NCBI RefSeq assembly: GCF_000429445.1
Contig: NZ_KE386904.1
Span: 248,001-312,000 of the forward strand
Direction: 5' to 3'
Source of the DNA: Algoriphagus terrigena DSM 22685
Lineage (GTDB): Bacteria > Bacteroidota > Bacteroidia > Cytophagales > Cyclobacteriaceae
DNA: 64,000 nucleotides
Shown: positions 49,622-59,319 of the stretch, piece by piece
How the letters are laid out: each line of letters starts with the position of its first letter
Position numbering within the stretch: position 1 is the stretch's first letter
Translations under genes and position numbers: made by a program
Notes under the pieces: model-generated
What the model was told of the DNA's origin: nothing
Databases searched by the model: none
What the model saw: the letters and a program-made list of their open reading frames with translations, nothing else

Positions 49622-52387
49622 ATGTCTAAAAACCCCGCCGTTTCGAACATCATCGCAAAAACAGCTGCCCTCCTGCTCTTAGTGACCGGAGGGCTTTTTG
49701 CGTCCTATCCGCTTCTGTTTGGATCTGATAGCTATCCCAACATTGAGCCCGGCGCCTTTCTGGACACCGTAGCCGTACCGCTCGACTGGGTCAATCTGGG
49801 CACGCTCTCCTTTCCGATTCAGGTAGACAACTACTTGGTATTTCAGGAGTTTCATTCACTCCCGGCTGCATTTACCCTGCGGGAAAGTTATGGCTTCGGA
49901 ATCATCGTCTTTCTGGTCGCCGTTTCCGCATTGGCACTTTTCAGCACCTTCAAAAAAATGCCTTTCCTCCTGTCAAGCGGCACGTGGATCGTTCTGTTGA
50001 CACTTTTCAATGCAAACGGACTGAACATCGGAGCCGCGAGTTCAAACATTCCTTTGATTGTTCTGATCGTAGGAACCGTCCTGCCCTTGATCTATTTCCA
50101 TGTTTGGAAGCCCAGTGCGGCATTTTGGTTGCGATGGCTGGCTGTTTTAATCGGTTCCGGTGTGGCTTTGCTGATTCTGATCCAGCTGAGTCCCATTGAC
50201 AATCCCCAACTCTACCTTGCTGAGCAAAGCCTAATCGTCGGTTTGGGGATGGCCATCGCTTGGATTTTCTGGCAAGGTCACGCGGTGGTTTCGGGTATCT
50301 ACCTGCTTTTGGCGCGAGCCAACCAAAACATCAGCATGAAGATCTCCTGGCAAATCATGGGAGTCGGCGCGCTCTACCTCTTGACCCTGGTATTTCTTCT
50401 TTTGAATCTAAAAGGAGAAATCGGCCTTCCGTTCCCGACGTTCTCTCCACTTCTACTGACACTTCCGATCGGTGTGCTGGGTTGGATCTCCACGACCACC
50501 AAACTGGAACAAGAACCCAATATCGCCGCCAAACCTGACTATTTGAAAGCACTCTTCCTACTCGGGTTTTCAATTGTCTTTTGGGTAATCTGGAAACTGG
50601 AAATCTCTCAAAACCAAGCCGCTTTCGAGTTTCTGAAGCACCTGATCGTCTATTCCCAGTTTGGATTTTCGCTGTTTTTCATCGTGTACCTCCTGAGCAA
50701 TTTTCTCTCCATCATGGACTCCGGCAAGTCCGTGGACAAGGTACTTTACAAACCTTTTTCTCTCCCCTACTATCACCTCCGCATCGGTGGGCTGATCGCG
50801 ATGTTAGTGATCACGATCTACATGGATGCGGTCTTGGCTCCCCAAGTCAGTTCGCTCACGACCAATATCCGCGGAGACTATTACTATCAGACGGGTAAAA
50901 AACTCGAGGCAAGTATCCTGTATGAAAATGCGTGGGATACGTTTCGGAAAAATAGGAAGGCGAAAAACACCACGGCTCAACTCCTGTTTGAACTCAGTCA
51001 GCCCACACTTGCCAAAGAACATCTGGGCGAAAGCTTCGCCGAAGCGCCGCAAGTGGACAACATTCTGTTGCTAAGCGCCCGGGTGATGCGGGAAAACAAA
51101 CCTTTCGAGGGTGTATTTTACCTCGAAAACGGCCTGAAGCGGTTTCCGGAAAATCCCTATTTGATCAATAATCTGGCTTTGCTCTACGTGAAATTGCAAA
51201 AGCCCGATGAAGCGCTGAAACTGTTGGAAGACAACATAGATTCCAATCCTGTGCTGGCGTCAAACCTCATCGCTCTTCAGAGTAAACTTCAAAAGGAGCA
51301 TCAAGAAACCGAATCAGGCGATGAACTGATTACCAAGATCAATTGGCTAGCCAGAAGAAATCTCCTCGGCGAACCCAGCGATGCCGGAGAGCTGCAAAGT
51401 CTCAGGTCGCAACTGGAGGGAAATACGTCTCCGATGATTCTAAACGCAGGAATCAGAAACCTTTTCTCCCTCAAAAGCTTCTCAGGAACCCCGGAAGACA
51501 TCGCCTGGATCGACTCTATAAGCCGCAAACCAGAGATGTTGGACTATCTGATGCAGGTGCAAGAGACTGCCTCAATCCGGAGTCTGTCAGCAGGGAGAGT
51601 GACCGAATCGGTGAAAAACCTAAACGGGCTGGCCTTCCGAAATCCCGGCGATGCGGGCTATTACCTCAACCTGACAGCAGGGATCTTGGCTCGGAACCTG
51701 GATTTTGAAAAAGCGTCAAAAGATATCATAGCAGCCGAGGAGAAGGGGTTCAAAGCCTTTCGACCTTATCACTTGACGATCTTAGAATTGGGAGGTTTTG
51801 GAGAAAAGTCGATCGAACTGAGAGCGAAATATCAAGTCCCGGGATCAAATCCCCCGGAGGATTTCTTGACTTTACTCGCCAAGTTTAACCAAACAATCCC
51901 TGACAAGCTCTTCGATCAATGGTCACTCCTTTCTTCCAGCGAAATGAAGGCGGCTTTGGCTTATCTACTCTTGGAAAGAAAAGCGCATGGGCTGACCAAA
52001 TATCAGTTGAATGAACTGGGAAACACCTTGAAAGGAAAGGTAGAAAATGAAGATAAACTCATTCAGTTCCTTCAAAACCCGGATTGGTCAGATCAAACTT
52101 CCCTGCTGGCGTTTTCAGAATTTCTGCAAGTCGGCGAGGAACTGACTGCAAATCCGTACCGTACACCACTGATTCTCAGTGCTGCGGACCGGCTCCAGGA
52201 TCCGCTCGCTCAGTATGAATTACTCAACACGGCCAGCGAATTCAGTCGAGACCCCTTGCTTTGGATCAGAAAGGTGCAGGCAGCCAAACGCATCGGCTTG
52301 GACAACTATGCTACGGACGCGATACAGGAGATGAATACCTGGATGACCTGGGAAGAAATTGAATTGTTGATGGGCACAAACTATTGA
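49622..52387 (+). CDS. Large polytopic membrane protein with C-terminal TPR-like region
   Basis: A 921-residue protein of no family I recognise. The N-terminal half (about 1-420) has about 9-10 hydrophobic helices with short loops. The second half (about 430-921) is helical and repetitive; the clearest TPR-like unit is FPENPYLINNLALLYVKLQKPDEALKLL-like, spanning about residues 506-535. Orientation is unclear; the repeats could lie in the periplasm as scaffolds. It directly follows gatC and precedes the ABC ATPase by 78 bp. No catalytic motif is visible. Confidence 0.8.
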   Translation: MSKNPAVSNIIAKTAALLLLVTGGLFASYPLLFGSDSYPNIEPGAFLDTVAVPLDWVNLGTLSFPIQVDNYLVFQEFHSLPAAFTLRESYGFGIIVFLVAVSALALFSTFKKMPFLLSSGTWIVLLTLFNANGLNIGAASSNIPLIVLIVGTVLPLIYFHVWKPSAAFWLRWLAVLIGSGVALLILIQLSPIDNPQLYLAEQSLIVGLGMAIAWIFWQGHAVVSGIYLLLARANQNISMKISWQIMGVGALYLLTLVFLLLNLKGEIGLPFPTFSPLLLTLPIGVLGWISTTTKLEQEPNIAAKPDYLKALFLLGFSIVFWVIWKLEISQNQAAFEFLKHLIVYSQFGFSLFFIVYLLSNFLSIMDSGKSVDKVLYKPFSLPYYHLRIGGLIAMLVITIYMDAVLAPQVSSLTTNIRGDYYYQTGKKLEASILYENAWDTFRKNRKAKNTTAQLLFELSQPTLAKEHLGESFAEAPQVDNILLLSARVMRENKPFEGVFYLENGLKRFPENPYLINNLALLYVKLQKPDEALKLLEDNIDSNPVLASNLIALQSKLQKEHQETESGDELITKINWLARRNLLGEPSDAGELQSLRSQLEGNTSPMILNAGIRNLFSLKSFSGTPEDIAWIDSISRKPEMLDYLMQVQETASIRSLSAGRVTESVKNLNGLAFRNPGDAGYYLNLTAGILARNLDFEKASKDIIAAEEKGFKAFRPYHLTILELGGFGEKSIELRAKYQVPGSNPPEDFLTLLAKFNQTIPDKLFDQWSLLSSSEMKAALAYLLLERKAHGLTKYQLNELGNTLKGKVENEDKLIQFLQNPDWSDQTSLLAFSEFLQVGEELTANPYRTPLILSAADRLQDPLAQYELLNTASEFSRDPLLWIRKVQAAKRIGLDNYATDAIQEMNTWMTWEEIELLMGTNY

Positions 52388-52465
52388 TCATTTTTCACGT
52401 ATTTTGACACGTTGACCTTCCAAATTTTAAATACTAAACCACTATCTTAAGCAAAATTTTCTACC

Positions 52466-53182
52466 ATGAGCAGAGTCATTGAAACCCACGAAATCAACAA
52501 AACTTATAAAATGGGCTCCGAAATCATCCAAGCCCTCAAGTCAGTAAGCATCACGGTAGATCGTGGGGAATACGTGGCGTTCATGGGACCTTCCGGATCA
52601 GGGAAATCGACCCTGATGAACATCATCGGCTGTCTCGACTCCCCTACGGCCGGAAGTTACGTTTTGGCAGGAAAAGACGTGAGTGACATGAGTGAAAATG
52701 AGCTCGCAGATATCCGTAACAAAGAAATCGGCTTTGTCTTTCAGACCTTCAACTTGCTTCCGAGAGCTTCCTGCCTGGACAACGTCGCGCTTCCGCTCGT
52801 GTATGCCGGTTTCAGCAAAGCAGAAAGATCTGAAATGGCTTTCAAAGCTTTAGACAATGTCGGCTTAGGAGACCGAACCAAGCACCGCCCCAACGAGCTA
52901 TCAGGTGGTCAGCGGCAGCGTGTCGCGATCGCGAGAGCCTTGGTCAACAATCCTAGTATCATCCTCGCCGATGAACCTACCGGTAACTTGGACTCCAAAA
53001 CATCCCACGATATCATGGAGCTTTTTCATGAACTCCACGCCAAAGGCAACACCATCATCATGGTAACACACGAAGATGACATTGCCCACTATGCGCACCG
53101 AATCGTCAGGCTTCGGGATGGACTGGTTGAGACTGACACGGTCAACCCCAATCCTACCAGAGGCGTACCAGTCCACGCCTGA
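52466..53182 (+). CDS. ABC transporter ATP-binding protein (MacB/LolD type)
   Basis: A 238-residue ATPase with Walker A GPSGSGKST (about 43-51), Q-loop FVFQTFNLLPRAS, signature LSGGQRQR (about 146-153), Walker B ILADEPTGNLDS and a switch His in MVTHEDD. NLLPRASCLDNVALPL fits the MacB/LolD/FtsE-like group that works with FtsX-fold permeases in lipoprotein or peptide export. No such permease gene lies next to it, so its partner is unlinked. The C-terminal tail after the H-loop is short. Confidence 0.93.
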   Translation: MSRVIETHEINKTYKMGSEIIQALKSVSITVDRGEYVAFMGPSGSGKSTLMNIIGCLDSPTAGSYVLAGKDVSDMSENELADIRNKEIGFVFQTFNLLPRASCLDNVALPLVYAGFSKAERSEMAFKALDNVGLGDRTKHRPNELSGGQRQRVAIARALVNNPSIILADEPTGNLDSKTSHDIMELFHELHAKGNTIIMVTHEDDIAHYAHRIVRLRDGLVETDTVNPNPTRGVPVHA

Positions 53183-53211
53183 TTTGCTCCCGCTAAATTC
53201 AAATAGATTCT

Positions 53212-53219
53212 TATTTTTG
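53212..53219 (+). promoter_or_regulatory. Possible -7 element (TATTTTTG) before the adenosyltransferase gene
   Basis: Exact TAnnTTTG, 23 nt upstream of the ATG at 53243; nearest TTG box is 25 bp away, longer than the usual spacing. Confidence 0.35.
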
Positions 53220-53242
53220 TCACTGAAATGCACGCTGGCTGA

Positions 53243-53794
53243 ATGAAAATCTATACCAAAACAGGAGATCAGGGCATCACCTCATTACTCGGTGGCGTTC
53301 GAGTGCCAAAGTCCGATTTGAGAATAGACGCCTACGGCACGATCGACGAACTGAATTCCTACCTGGGATTGCTGAGAGACCAGCCCGTCAACGAAAAACG
53401 GGCGGATTTTCTCAAAGGCATTCAGGATAGATTGTTCACCATCGGCGCCGACCTGGCCACTGCGCCCGGCAAAACCAAAGTCAAAAAACCGGATCTTCAT
53501 CAGGCGGACATTGACTTAGTCGAGCAGGAGATCGATTTGATGGACGCGGATTTGCCTATGTTGACCGCATTTATCCTTCCCGGAGGTCACCAATCTGTCT
53601 CATTTTGCCACTTGGCGAGAACCGTGTGTAGACGCGCGGAGCGGATCGCAGTAGACCTTGCCTCGGTAGAACCAGTTTCCGAACTGGTCATTCAATATCT
53701 AAACAGACTTTCAGATTATCTGTTTGTACTGGGTAGGAAAATGGCGCAAGAACTGGACGTAGAAGAAGTAACTTGGGCACCCAGATTAAAATAA
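53243..53794 (+). CDS. Cob(I)alamin adenosyltransferase (PduO type)
   Basis: A 183-residue PduO/MMAB-type enzyme making adenosylcobalamin from cobalamin and ATP. Family motifs are KIYTKTGDQGITSLLGG at the N-terminus (ATP site), DAYGTIDELNSYLG, PGGHQSVSFCHLARTVCRRAER (about 113-134) and LNRLSDYLFVLGRKM near the C-terminus. Adenosylcobalamin would serve mutases or reductases, while MetH elsewhere in this window uses methylcobalamin. The gene sits between an ABC ATPase and ilvE, with no cobalamin cluster beside it. Confidence 0.95.
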   Translation: MKIYTKTGDQGITSLLGGVRVPKSDLRIDAYGTIDELNSYLGLLRDQPVNEKRADFLKGIQDRLFTIGADLATAPGKTKVKKPDLHQADIDLVEQEIDLMDADLPMLTAFILPGGHQSVSFCHLARTVCRRAERIAVDLASVEPVSELVIQYLNRLSDYLFVLGRKMAQELDVEEVTWAPRLK

Positions 53795-53897
53795 GCCGGT
53801 GCAGTTTCGTAAATTGCCTCGAAATCAAGCCAGGAGTCAATTTGACTCTGCAGGAAAATAGAAAAACTTAGGCGCTCAGCCTCAAAATAGAAAGCGT

Positions 53898-54965
53898 ATG
53901 AAGACCTCACTTGCTATCCCGGTTCGGAAAACCACCCAGTCGAAACTTGCCGAAACAGACTTTTCCAACCTAGTCTTTGGCAAGACCATTTCTGATCACA
54001 TGTTTGTGGCGGACTTCAAAAATGGCGAGTGGACCGATCTCCGAATCGAACCTTATGGCACATTAGATCTTCACCCTGCCAACGCGGCGCTTCACTACGG
54101 ACAGTCAATTTTTGAGGGTTTGAAAGCCTACAAAAATGAAAAAGGCGAAATCCTGATCTTCCGAGGCGACGCAAACGCGCGAAGAATGAACGAGTCCGCA
54201 GTGAGAATGTGTATGCCGGAGATTCCCGAAGAAATCTTCATGGAAGGCTTGCTTCAACTGATCGAATTGGACCGAAACTGGGTCCCATCTGGAAAAGGAG
54301 CTAGTTTGTACATCCGACCTTACATGTTCGCCACCGACAATTACATCGGCGTCAAACCATCCGATACCTATAAATTCATCATCTTCACCTGTCCAGTGGG
54401 CGCGTATTACAGCAAGCCGGTCAGCGTGAAAGTGGAAACCGATTTCACAAGAGCCACAGAAGGCGGAACAGGCGGAGCCAAAACTGCCGGAAACTATGCG
54501 GCTTCCCTTTTTCCGGCACTTCAGGCCCAGCGCGCCGGCTACGACCAGTTGCTCTGGACAGATGGCAAATCCCACAGCAAGATCGAGGAAAGCGGAACCA
54601 TGAACGTGATGTTTGACATCAACGGAACGCTGATCACTGCGCCAACAAACACCGGAACTATCCTCAAAGGAATCACCAGAGATTCAGTGGTTCAGCTCGC
54701 CAAGGACTGGGGCAAGCCGCTCGAAGAGCGATTCATGACTGTTTCCGAGCTTCAACAAGCCTTGGAAGACGGCAGCCTGAAAGAAGCCTTTGGCTCCGGA
54801 ACCGCAGCGACTATAGCCCATATCTCGAAAATCAATGTGAATGGCAAAGACTACATCCTGCCAGAAGGCAATCCAAATGCGTTTTCATACAAAGTGCTCC
54901 ATGAACTGGACGGCATCAAGTACGGCGACATTGCGGACTCGAGAGGCTGGATCGTAAAAATCTAA
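53898..54965 (+). CDS. ilvE: Branched-chain amino acid aminotransferase
   Basis: A 355-residue fold-type IV PLP enzyme of the BCAT group. The N-terminal substrate region has HYGQSIFEGLKAYKN. The PLP-binding lysine is in GGAKTAGNYAASL. IEESGTMNVMFDI and TNTGTILKGITRDS lie in the C-terminal half and form the cofactor and substrate pocket. It interconverts Leu, Ile or Val with their 2-oxo acids. The length is the long eukaryote/Gram-positive-like form, common in this phylum. A weak hairpin follows its stop at 54971-54995. Confidence 0.95.
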   Translation: MKTSLAIPVRKTTQSKLAETDFSNLVFGKTISDHMFVADFKNGEWTDLRIEPYGTLDLHPANAALHYGQSIFEGLKAYKNEKGEILIFRGDANARRMNESAVRMCMPEIPEEIFMEGLLQLIELDRNWVPSGKGASLYIRPYMFATDNYIGVKPSDTYKFIIFTCPVGAYYSKPVSVKVETDFTRATEGGTGGAKTAGNYAASLFPALQAQRAGYDQLLWTDGKSHSKIEESGTMNVMFDINGTLITAPTNTGTILKGITRDSVVQLAKDWGKPLEERFMTVSELQQALEDGSLKEAFGSGTAATIAHISKINVNGKDYILPEGNPNAFSYKVLHELDGIKYGDIADSRGWIVKI

Positions 54966-54970
54966 AATTG

Positions 54971-54995
54971 AACAGGAAGGCAACTTCCTGTTTCT
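54971..54995 (+). terminator. Possible weak terminator after ilvE
   Basis: AACAGGAAG / CTTCCTGTT stem with a gcaa tetraloop; only a short, mixed T tail follows. Confidence 0.45.
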
Positions 54996-55010
54996 CGTTA
55001 CTTTTCATCT

Positions 55011-55517
55011 ATGAAATCAGCTTTAACAGCGACTCTTTTGTTTTTTCTTTTTGTCGGAGCGCAAGCGCAGTCCCGCGATTTCATTCTCCTCAAAAGAGGC
55101 AGCAATCAAAAATCCCAGATCAGGTTTTACCCAGGGGAAGACATCACCTACAAAAGCAAAAAACTGGGCTATTTCGTCACGGATCAGATTGTCAGCGTAG
55201 ACAAAGACTTCATCTACCTCACGGAAAACATCCTGAGTCCGGCAGACATTGAGGAAGTCGATATCCGGAACAAAGATCCCAGAAATCGCACGATGCGTAA
55301 CCTAACGGCACTTTTCCTGGGTGCCGGGGGAATTCTGTTAACCGTCGAAGCGGTCAACAGCCTCTATCAAACGAGTGAACTTGAGATCGACTCCGGTGTG
55401 GCCATTACTTCCGGAATTCTGATCGGGACGGGTCTTGCTTTGCTTCCACTTCGGTACAAAACTTTCAAAAACACCAGTGGCTATGGGATTCAAATCATCC
55501 TGATGCGGATGGAATAA
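55011..55517 (+). CDS. Hypothetical exported protein
   Basis: A 168-residue protein with a signal peptide (residues 1-19, ending FVGAQAQ). Residues about 20-85 form a beta-rich region starting RDFILLKRGSNQKSQIRFYPG. Two hydrophobic segments follow (about 100-115, LTALFLGAGGILLTVE, and about 127-145, VAITSGILIGTGLALLPL). The likely location is the inner membrane with the beta part outside. No family was recognised. It lies between ilvE and prfB. Confidence 0.7.
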   Translation: MKSALTATLLFFLFVGAQAQSRDFILLKRGSNQKSQIRFYPGEDITYKSKKLGYFVTDQIVSVDKDFIYLTENILSPADIEEVDIRNKDPRNRTMRNLTALFLGAGGILLTVEAVNSLYQTSELEIDSGVAITSGILIGTGLALLPLRYKTFKNTSGYGIQIILMRME

Positions 55518-55583
55518 TTGAATCAGGCTGGCAAAAGCGGATATTTTTTCGGACTTTTGCAGACTAAATTTTCAACTAGACAG

Positions 55584-56685
55584 ATGACTTCAGAACAACT
55601 GAAAGACTTGAAAGCCCGCACATCGGCTTTGAGGAGGTATCTTTGACTACGATCGTAAGAAAGTAGAGATCCAAGACTTCGAGGCCGTTTCGGCCCAGGC
55701 AGACTTTTGGAATAATCCAGAAGAAGCCGAAAAAACAATGAAACAAATCCAAGCCCGTAAAGGCTGGACCACTTCTTTTGAAAACCTGGATCAAAAAATC
55801 CAGGACCTGGAAGTACTGTATGAATTCTACAGTGCCGGAGAGGTGACAGAAGAAGAACTCAGGGCTGATTTTCTCAAAGCTAAAGAAGCTGTAGAGGAAC
55901 TCGAGCTGAAAAAGATGCTCTCCAATGAGGAGGATCAGCTTAACGCTGTCCTTGAAATCAACCCAGGTGCAGGCGGAACAGAAAGCAACGACTGGGCTTC
56001 CATCCTGATGCGGATGTACATCATGTGGGGAGAAAAAAACGGCTACAAGGTCAAAGAAGTAGACGTCCAGGAAGGAGAAGTTGCAGGGATCAAATCAGCC
56101 ACTTTGGAATTTGAAGGGCCTTTGGCCTACGGATTCTTAAAGTCTGAAACCGGCGTTCACCGTTTGGTTCGAATTTCCCCATTTGACTCTGGCGGGAGAA
56201 GACATACTTCCTTTGCCTCCGTTTACGCTTATCCGGAAGTGGATGATTCGATCGAGATCGAGATCAACCCGGCCGATGTCGAGCTGCATACTTCCAGATC
56301 TGGTGGTGCAGGTGGACAAAACGTAAACAAGGTGGAGACCAAAGTTCAGCTGACCCACAAGCCAACGGGAATCGTGGTCGTTTGCCAGATCGAGCGCTCT
56401 CAGCTTGCCAACCGTGAGAAAGCCATGCAAATGCTGAAGTCCAGACTGTACCAGATGGAACTTGAAAAGCGGAACGCCGAGATCGCCAAGATCGAATCTT
56501 CCAAACTTCGGGTCGACTTCGGCTCCCAAATCCGGAACTACGTCCTTCACCCCTACAAACTGGTAAAAGACAACCGAACCGGGCACGAGACATCCGACGC
56601 TCAGAGTGTTTTGGACGGAGCATTGAACGAATTCATGAAAGCGTTCCTCCTCGCACAGAGCGAAGAGGAAGCAAACAAAGATTAA
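55584..56685 (+). CDS. prfB: Peptide chain release factor 2, with programmed +1 frameshift
   Basis: RF2 terminates translation at UGA and UAA. The first 20 codons run from the ATG at 55584 to CTT at 55641-55643, followed in frame by TGA (55644-55646). The ribosome must skip one base (T at 55644) and read GAC at 55645 to continue to 56685; the product is then about 366 residues, the normal RF2 length. The classic signals are present: internal SD AGGAGG at 55632-55637 and CTT-TGA-C. Downstream the tripeptide SPF (RISPFDSGGRR) and the catalytic GGQ (residues 243-245 in GGAGGQNVNK) are intact. A strong terminator follows. Confidence 0.96.
55632..55647 (+). promoter_or_regulatory. RF2 autoregulatory frameshift site
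   Basis: AGGAGG, then TATCTTTGAC: an SD-like element just upstream of the slippery CTT followed by an in-frame UGA. When RF2 is scarce the pause at UGA favours the +1 slip. Confidence 0.93.
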
Positions 56686-56691
56686 TCGATC

Positions 56692-56718
56692 AGGCCGGAA
56701 AAACTTCCGGCCTTTTTT
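56692..56718 (+). terminator. Intrinsic terminator after prfB
   Basis: AGGCCGGAA / TTCCGGCCT stem with an aaac loop and a six-T tail. The MFS gene begins 18 bp later. Confidence 0.9.
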
Positions 56719-56735
56719 ATTTCCTTACGAGCCGA

Positions 56736-57917
56736 ATGCGCCTAACACCCTCCTTCTTCACGTTGGACTTTTTCCTGCTCTGCATGAGCTCATTCCTGTT
56801 TTTTTCGTCTTTCAACATGATCATCCCGGAATTGCCGGCCTATCTGAGCTCGATGGGTGGCGAAGACTACAAAGGCCTGATCATTGCACTTTTCACGCTT
56901 TCGGCGGGACTTTCGAGACCTTTCAGCGGCAAGTTGGCTGACAAGATCGGGCGGATCCCCGTGATGATGGTCGGCGCCACTGTTTGCTTTGTAGTCGGCT
57001 TATTGTATCCTCTTTTGACATTCGTATCGGGATTTCTATTTCTACGGTTTGCGCATGGATTTTCGACCGGCTTTACCCCTACTGGTGCATCGGCTTATGT
57101 CGCTGACATAGTTCCCTTCCAGAAAAGAGGCGAGGCCATGGGAATCCAGTCGTTGTTCGGTTCGCTGGGAATGGCTGCCGGACCTGCAATCGGAGGCTTG
57201 ATCGCAAGTATCTGGTCCATCAATACCGTTTTCTATTGCGCGGCATTCACGGCAATTTTCTCCATTCTGATTTTACTCAGATTAAAAGAAACGCTTAAGG
57301 AAAGACAGCCACTTTCGCTCGGACTCTTCAAGCTCAGCCGTCATGAGATCATCGAAAAGCGCGTACTGCTACCATCCATCATTCTCTTCCTGTCAGTCTT
57401 TTCCTTCGGTGTCGTCCTGACGATCATCCCAGACTTTTCTACCCACCTGGGGATCAAAAACAAAGGGCTTTTCTTCGCAGTGTTCACCATCTCATCTCTG
57501 GGTATCAGATTGATTGCGGGAAAAACCTCTGACAGATACGGCCGGGTGGTTGTACTGAGAGCGGCGGTTATCTGCATGATGCTAGCGATGGGGTCGATAG
57601 CCTTTGCCGAAACCAAAACCGTTCTGCTCTTCTCAGGAGTGCTCTTCGGAGCTGCCGTCGGGATGTACAGTCCAACGACCACCGCATGGGTCGTAGACCG
57701 TTCGCTGGACCACTACCGCGGAAGAGCGATTGCCACGATGTATATCTTTCTGGAAAGCGGCATTGGGGTCGGAGCGCTGATCTCAGGATGGCTTTACGCA
57801 AACAATCCTGAGAACTTCCGTCTCGTCTTCCTCAGTTCCGGAGCAGTAGCTTTTCTAGCCTTTGTTATTTTGATTTTTATAAAAAGAGACCGTAAAACCT
57901 ACCTCTCCCATCAATAG
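56736..57917 (+). CDS. MFS transporter
   Basis: A 393-residue major-facilitator protein with about 12 membrane helices. The loop 2-3 signature is visible as GKLADKIGRIPVMMVG (about 66-81), a pattern GX3DRXGRR-like, and a related copy in the second half (AGKTSDRYGRVVVL, about 255-268). SFFMxIIPELPAYL-like N-terminal helix 1 and HGFSTGFTPTGASAYVADIVP (a drug-exporter-like TM4 region near 107-127) suggest an efflux pump. Substrate unknown. Its stop overlaps the convergent M24 peptidase stop by 7 bp (57911-57917). Confidence 0.9.
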   Translation: MRLTPSFFTLDFFLLCMSSFLFFSSFNMIIPELPAYLSSMGGEDYKGLIIALFTLSAGLSRPFSGKLADKIGRIPVMMVGATVCFVVGLLYPLLTFVSGFLFLRFAHGFSTGFTPTGASAYVADIVPFQKRGEAMGIQSLFGSLGMAAGPAIGGLIASIWSINTVFYCAAFTAIFSILILLRLKETLKERQPLSLGLFKLSRHEIIEKRVLLPSIILFLSVFSFGVVLTIIPDFSTHLGIKNKGLFFAVFTISSLGIRLIAGKTSDRYGRVVVLRAAVICMMLAMGSIAFAETKTVLLFSGVLFGAAVGMYSPTTTAWVVDRSLDHYRGRAIATMYIFLESGIGVGALISGWLYANNPENFRLVFLSSGAVAFLAFVILIFIKRDRKTYLSHQ

Positions 57918-59260
57918 CCTAGATAATTACTCACTCGCGGAATCGCCAAGATCGCCTTTTGCCGTCCATTGTAGTAGGTGACTTTTTCCCCGTCAAAGAA
58001 GGCTCCTTCCTCTAGCATTACGCGGACATCTTTGTTCCACTCCTTCACAAAAACCACCGCATTCAATTCAATCGCGTACCCGGTATTGGCATGGAGTGGA
58101 AAATCGCCAGCTCCTGGAGTATTGCCCTGATTGTCCCACATGCCGATGGTTGGGCCGGCTGAATGCCCGTAATACCCCAGTGGATGGGTATAAATACTAC
58201 CCCGGATACCTTCGGACTCCATCTGTTTTCTTGATGCAGCAAGGATTTCATTTCCGGTTTTTCCAGAGACATAGTTCGAAGTCAGAATATCCTGAAGCCG
58301 GTTTCCAACTGCTAAAGCATCCTGCAGATATTTTGGAACCTCGGTTTCTCCTGCCTTCAGCACATAGGCCAATTCCTGTGTATCCGTGTTCAGCCTCAGA
58401 TAGGTGATTCCAAAATCAATATGCAGCAAGTCTCCCTGCATGATAACCTGCTCATCGGGACGAACTGCGAAAGAGCGGCTGGCCTCCGCGGAGGCCGGAT
58501 CAGGCCGCTGAATATCCACCGTCGGGTGAAACCAAGTATCAAGCTTCATCTCGGCGATCTTTTCCCGATAAAACCAAACCACATCCTCGGTCGTCGTCAC
58601 TCCGGGAGTGATCACCCGATCAGAAAGCCCCTCGGCCACGATGTAATGCGCCAGCTCCTGGATGTGTTTATATGCCGCCATCTCAGCAGGAGTGCGTGTT
58701 TCGAGCCATCTGACCGCTAGAGTTTGCGCCGAAACGACATTTGATCGTAGCGCTTCAGGAAGATTCTCCATGAATTCCTCGTGGTCGAAATGCGTCAATC
58801 CGTCCGCATGGCCGTAATCCTTGGCAAAGTTGAGTCCTATCTTTTTGGGATTTTTGGAAGCAATCACGTCCATCAAGGCCTTCCACTGATTCGGCTGAGC
58901 CTCTGGATCCCAAGCTCGTTTGAAGGATTTTCCTACGTCATACCGGGCGATCGCGTAGGTTTCCACCTTGGCATTGGGACTCGGCTGATACATCACCAAG
59001 ATCGTCCTTCTTCTCGCCGCGTGCCACGTAGCCGGCAAGAGCGTCCGGATTACCGGGTCTTCGTTGTACTCGCGCGACATCACCACCCACATATCGATAC
59101 CGGTCTCCGTCATCAGGGCTGGTAGCAGATTTTGGATGCGATCCTCCAACCAGGAGTCGATTACCTCTGCCTGTTCCCGTTGGGAAAGCACGGCAGGATG
59201 CTGGGCAGAAGCCGAAATCGTAGTCAGCACCACAATAAAAGAGAGTACAAAAAGCTTCAT
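57911..59260 (-). CDS. Exported M24 metallopeptidase (Xaa-Pro aminopeptidase-like)
   Basis: The ATG at 59260 begins a signal peptide (MKLFVLSFIVVLTTISASAQ) and gives 449 residues; an earlier start at 59443 would overlap the MATE gene and lacks support. An N-terminal creatinase-like domain (about 25-185) precedes the pita-bread catalytic domain. The five metal ligands can be traced: two Asp in GDLLHIDFGITYLRLNTDTQ, His in YYGHSAGPTIG, Glu in GYAIELNAV, and Glu in MLEEGAFF. It likely cleaves N-terminal residues of peptides in the periplasm; proline specificity is inferred from the family only. Confidence 0.92.
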   Translation of the reverse strand: MKLFVLSFIVVLTTISASAQHPAVLSQREQAEVIDSWLEDRIQNLLPALMTETGIDMWVVMSREYNEDPVIRTLLPATWHAARRRTILVMYQPSPNAKVETYAIARYDVGKSFKRAWDPEAQPNQWKALMDVIASKNPKKIGLNFAKDYGHADGLTHFDHEEFMENLPEALRSNVVSAQTLAVRWLETRTPAEMAAYKHIQELAHYIVAEGLSDRVITPGVTTTEDVVWFYREKIAEMKLDTWFHPTVDIQRPDPASAEASRSFAVRPDEQVIMQGDLLHIDFGITYLRLNTDTQELAYVLKAGETEVPKYLQDALAVGNRLQDILTSNYVSGKTGNEILAASRKQMESEGIRGSIYTHPLGYYGHSAGPTIGMWDNQGNTPGAGDFPLHANTGYAIELNAVVFVKEWNKDVRVMLEEGAFFDGEKVTYYNGRQKAILAIPRVSNYLGY

Positions 59261-59319
59261 AGATTTCAAGTGTGATTTGAATCCAAGATAGCTTTTAGAA
59301 GGAAATATCGAACCTCCGT

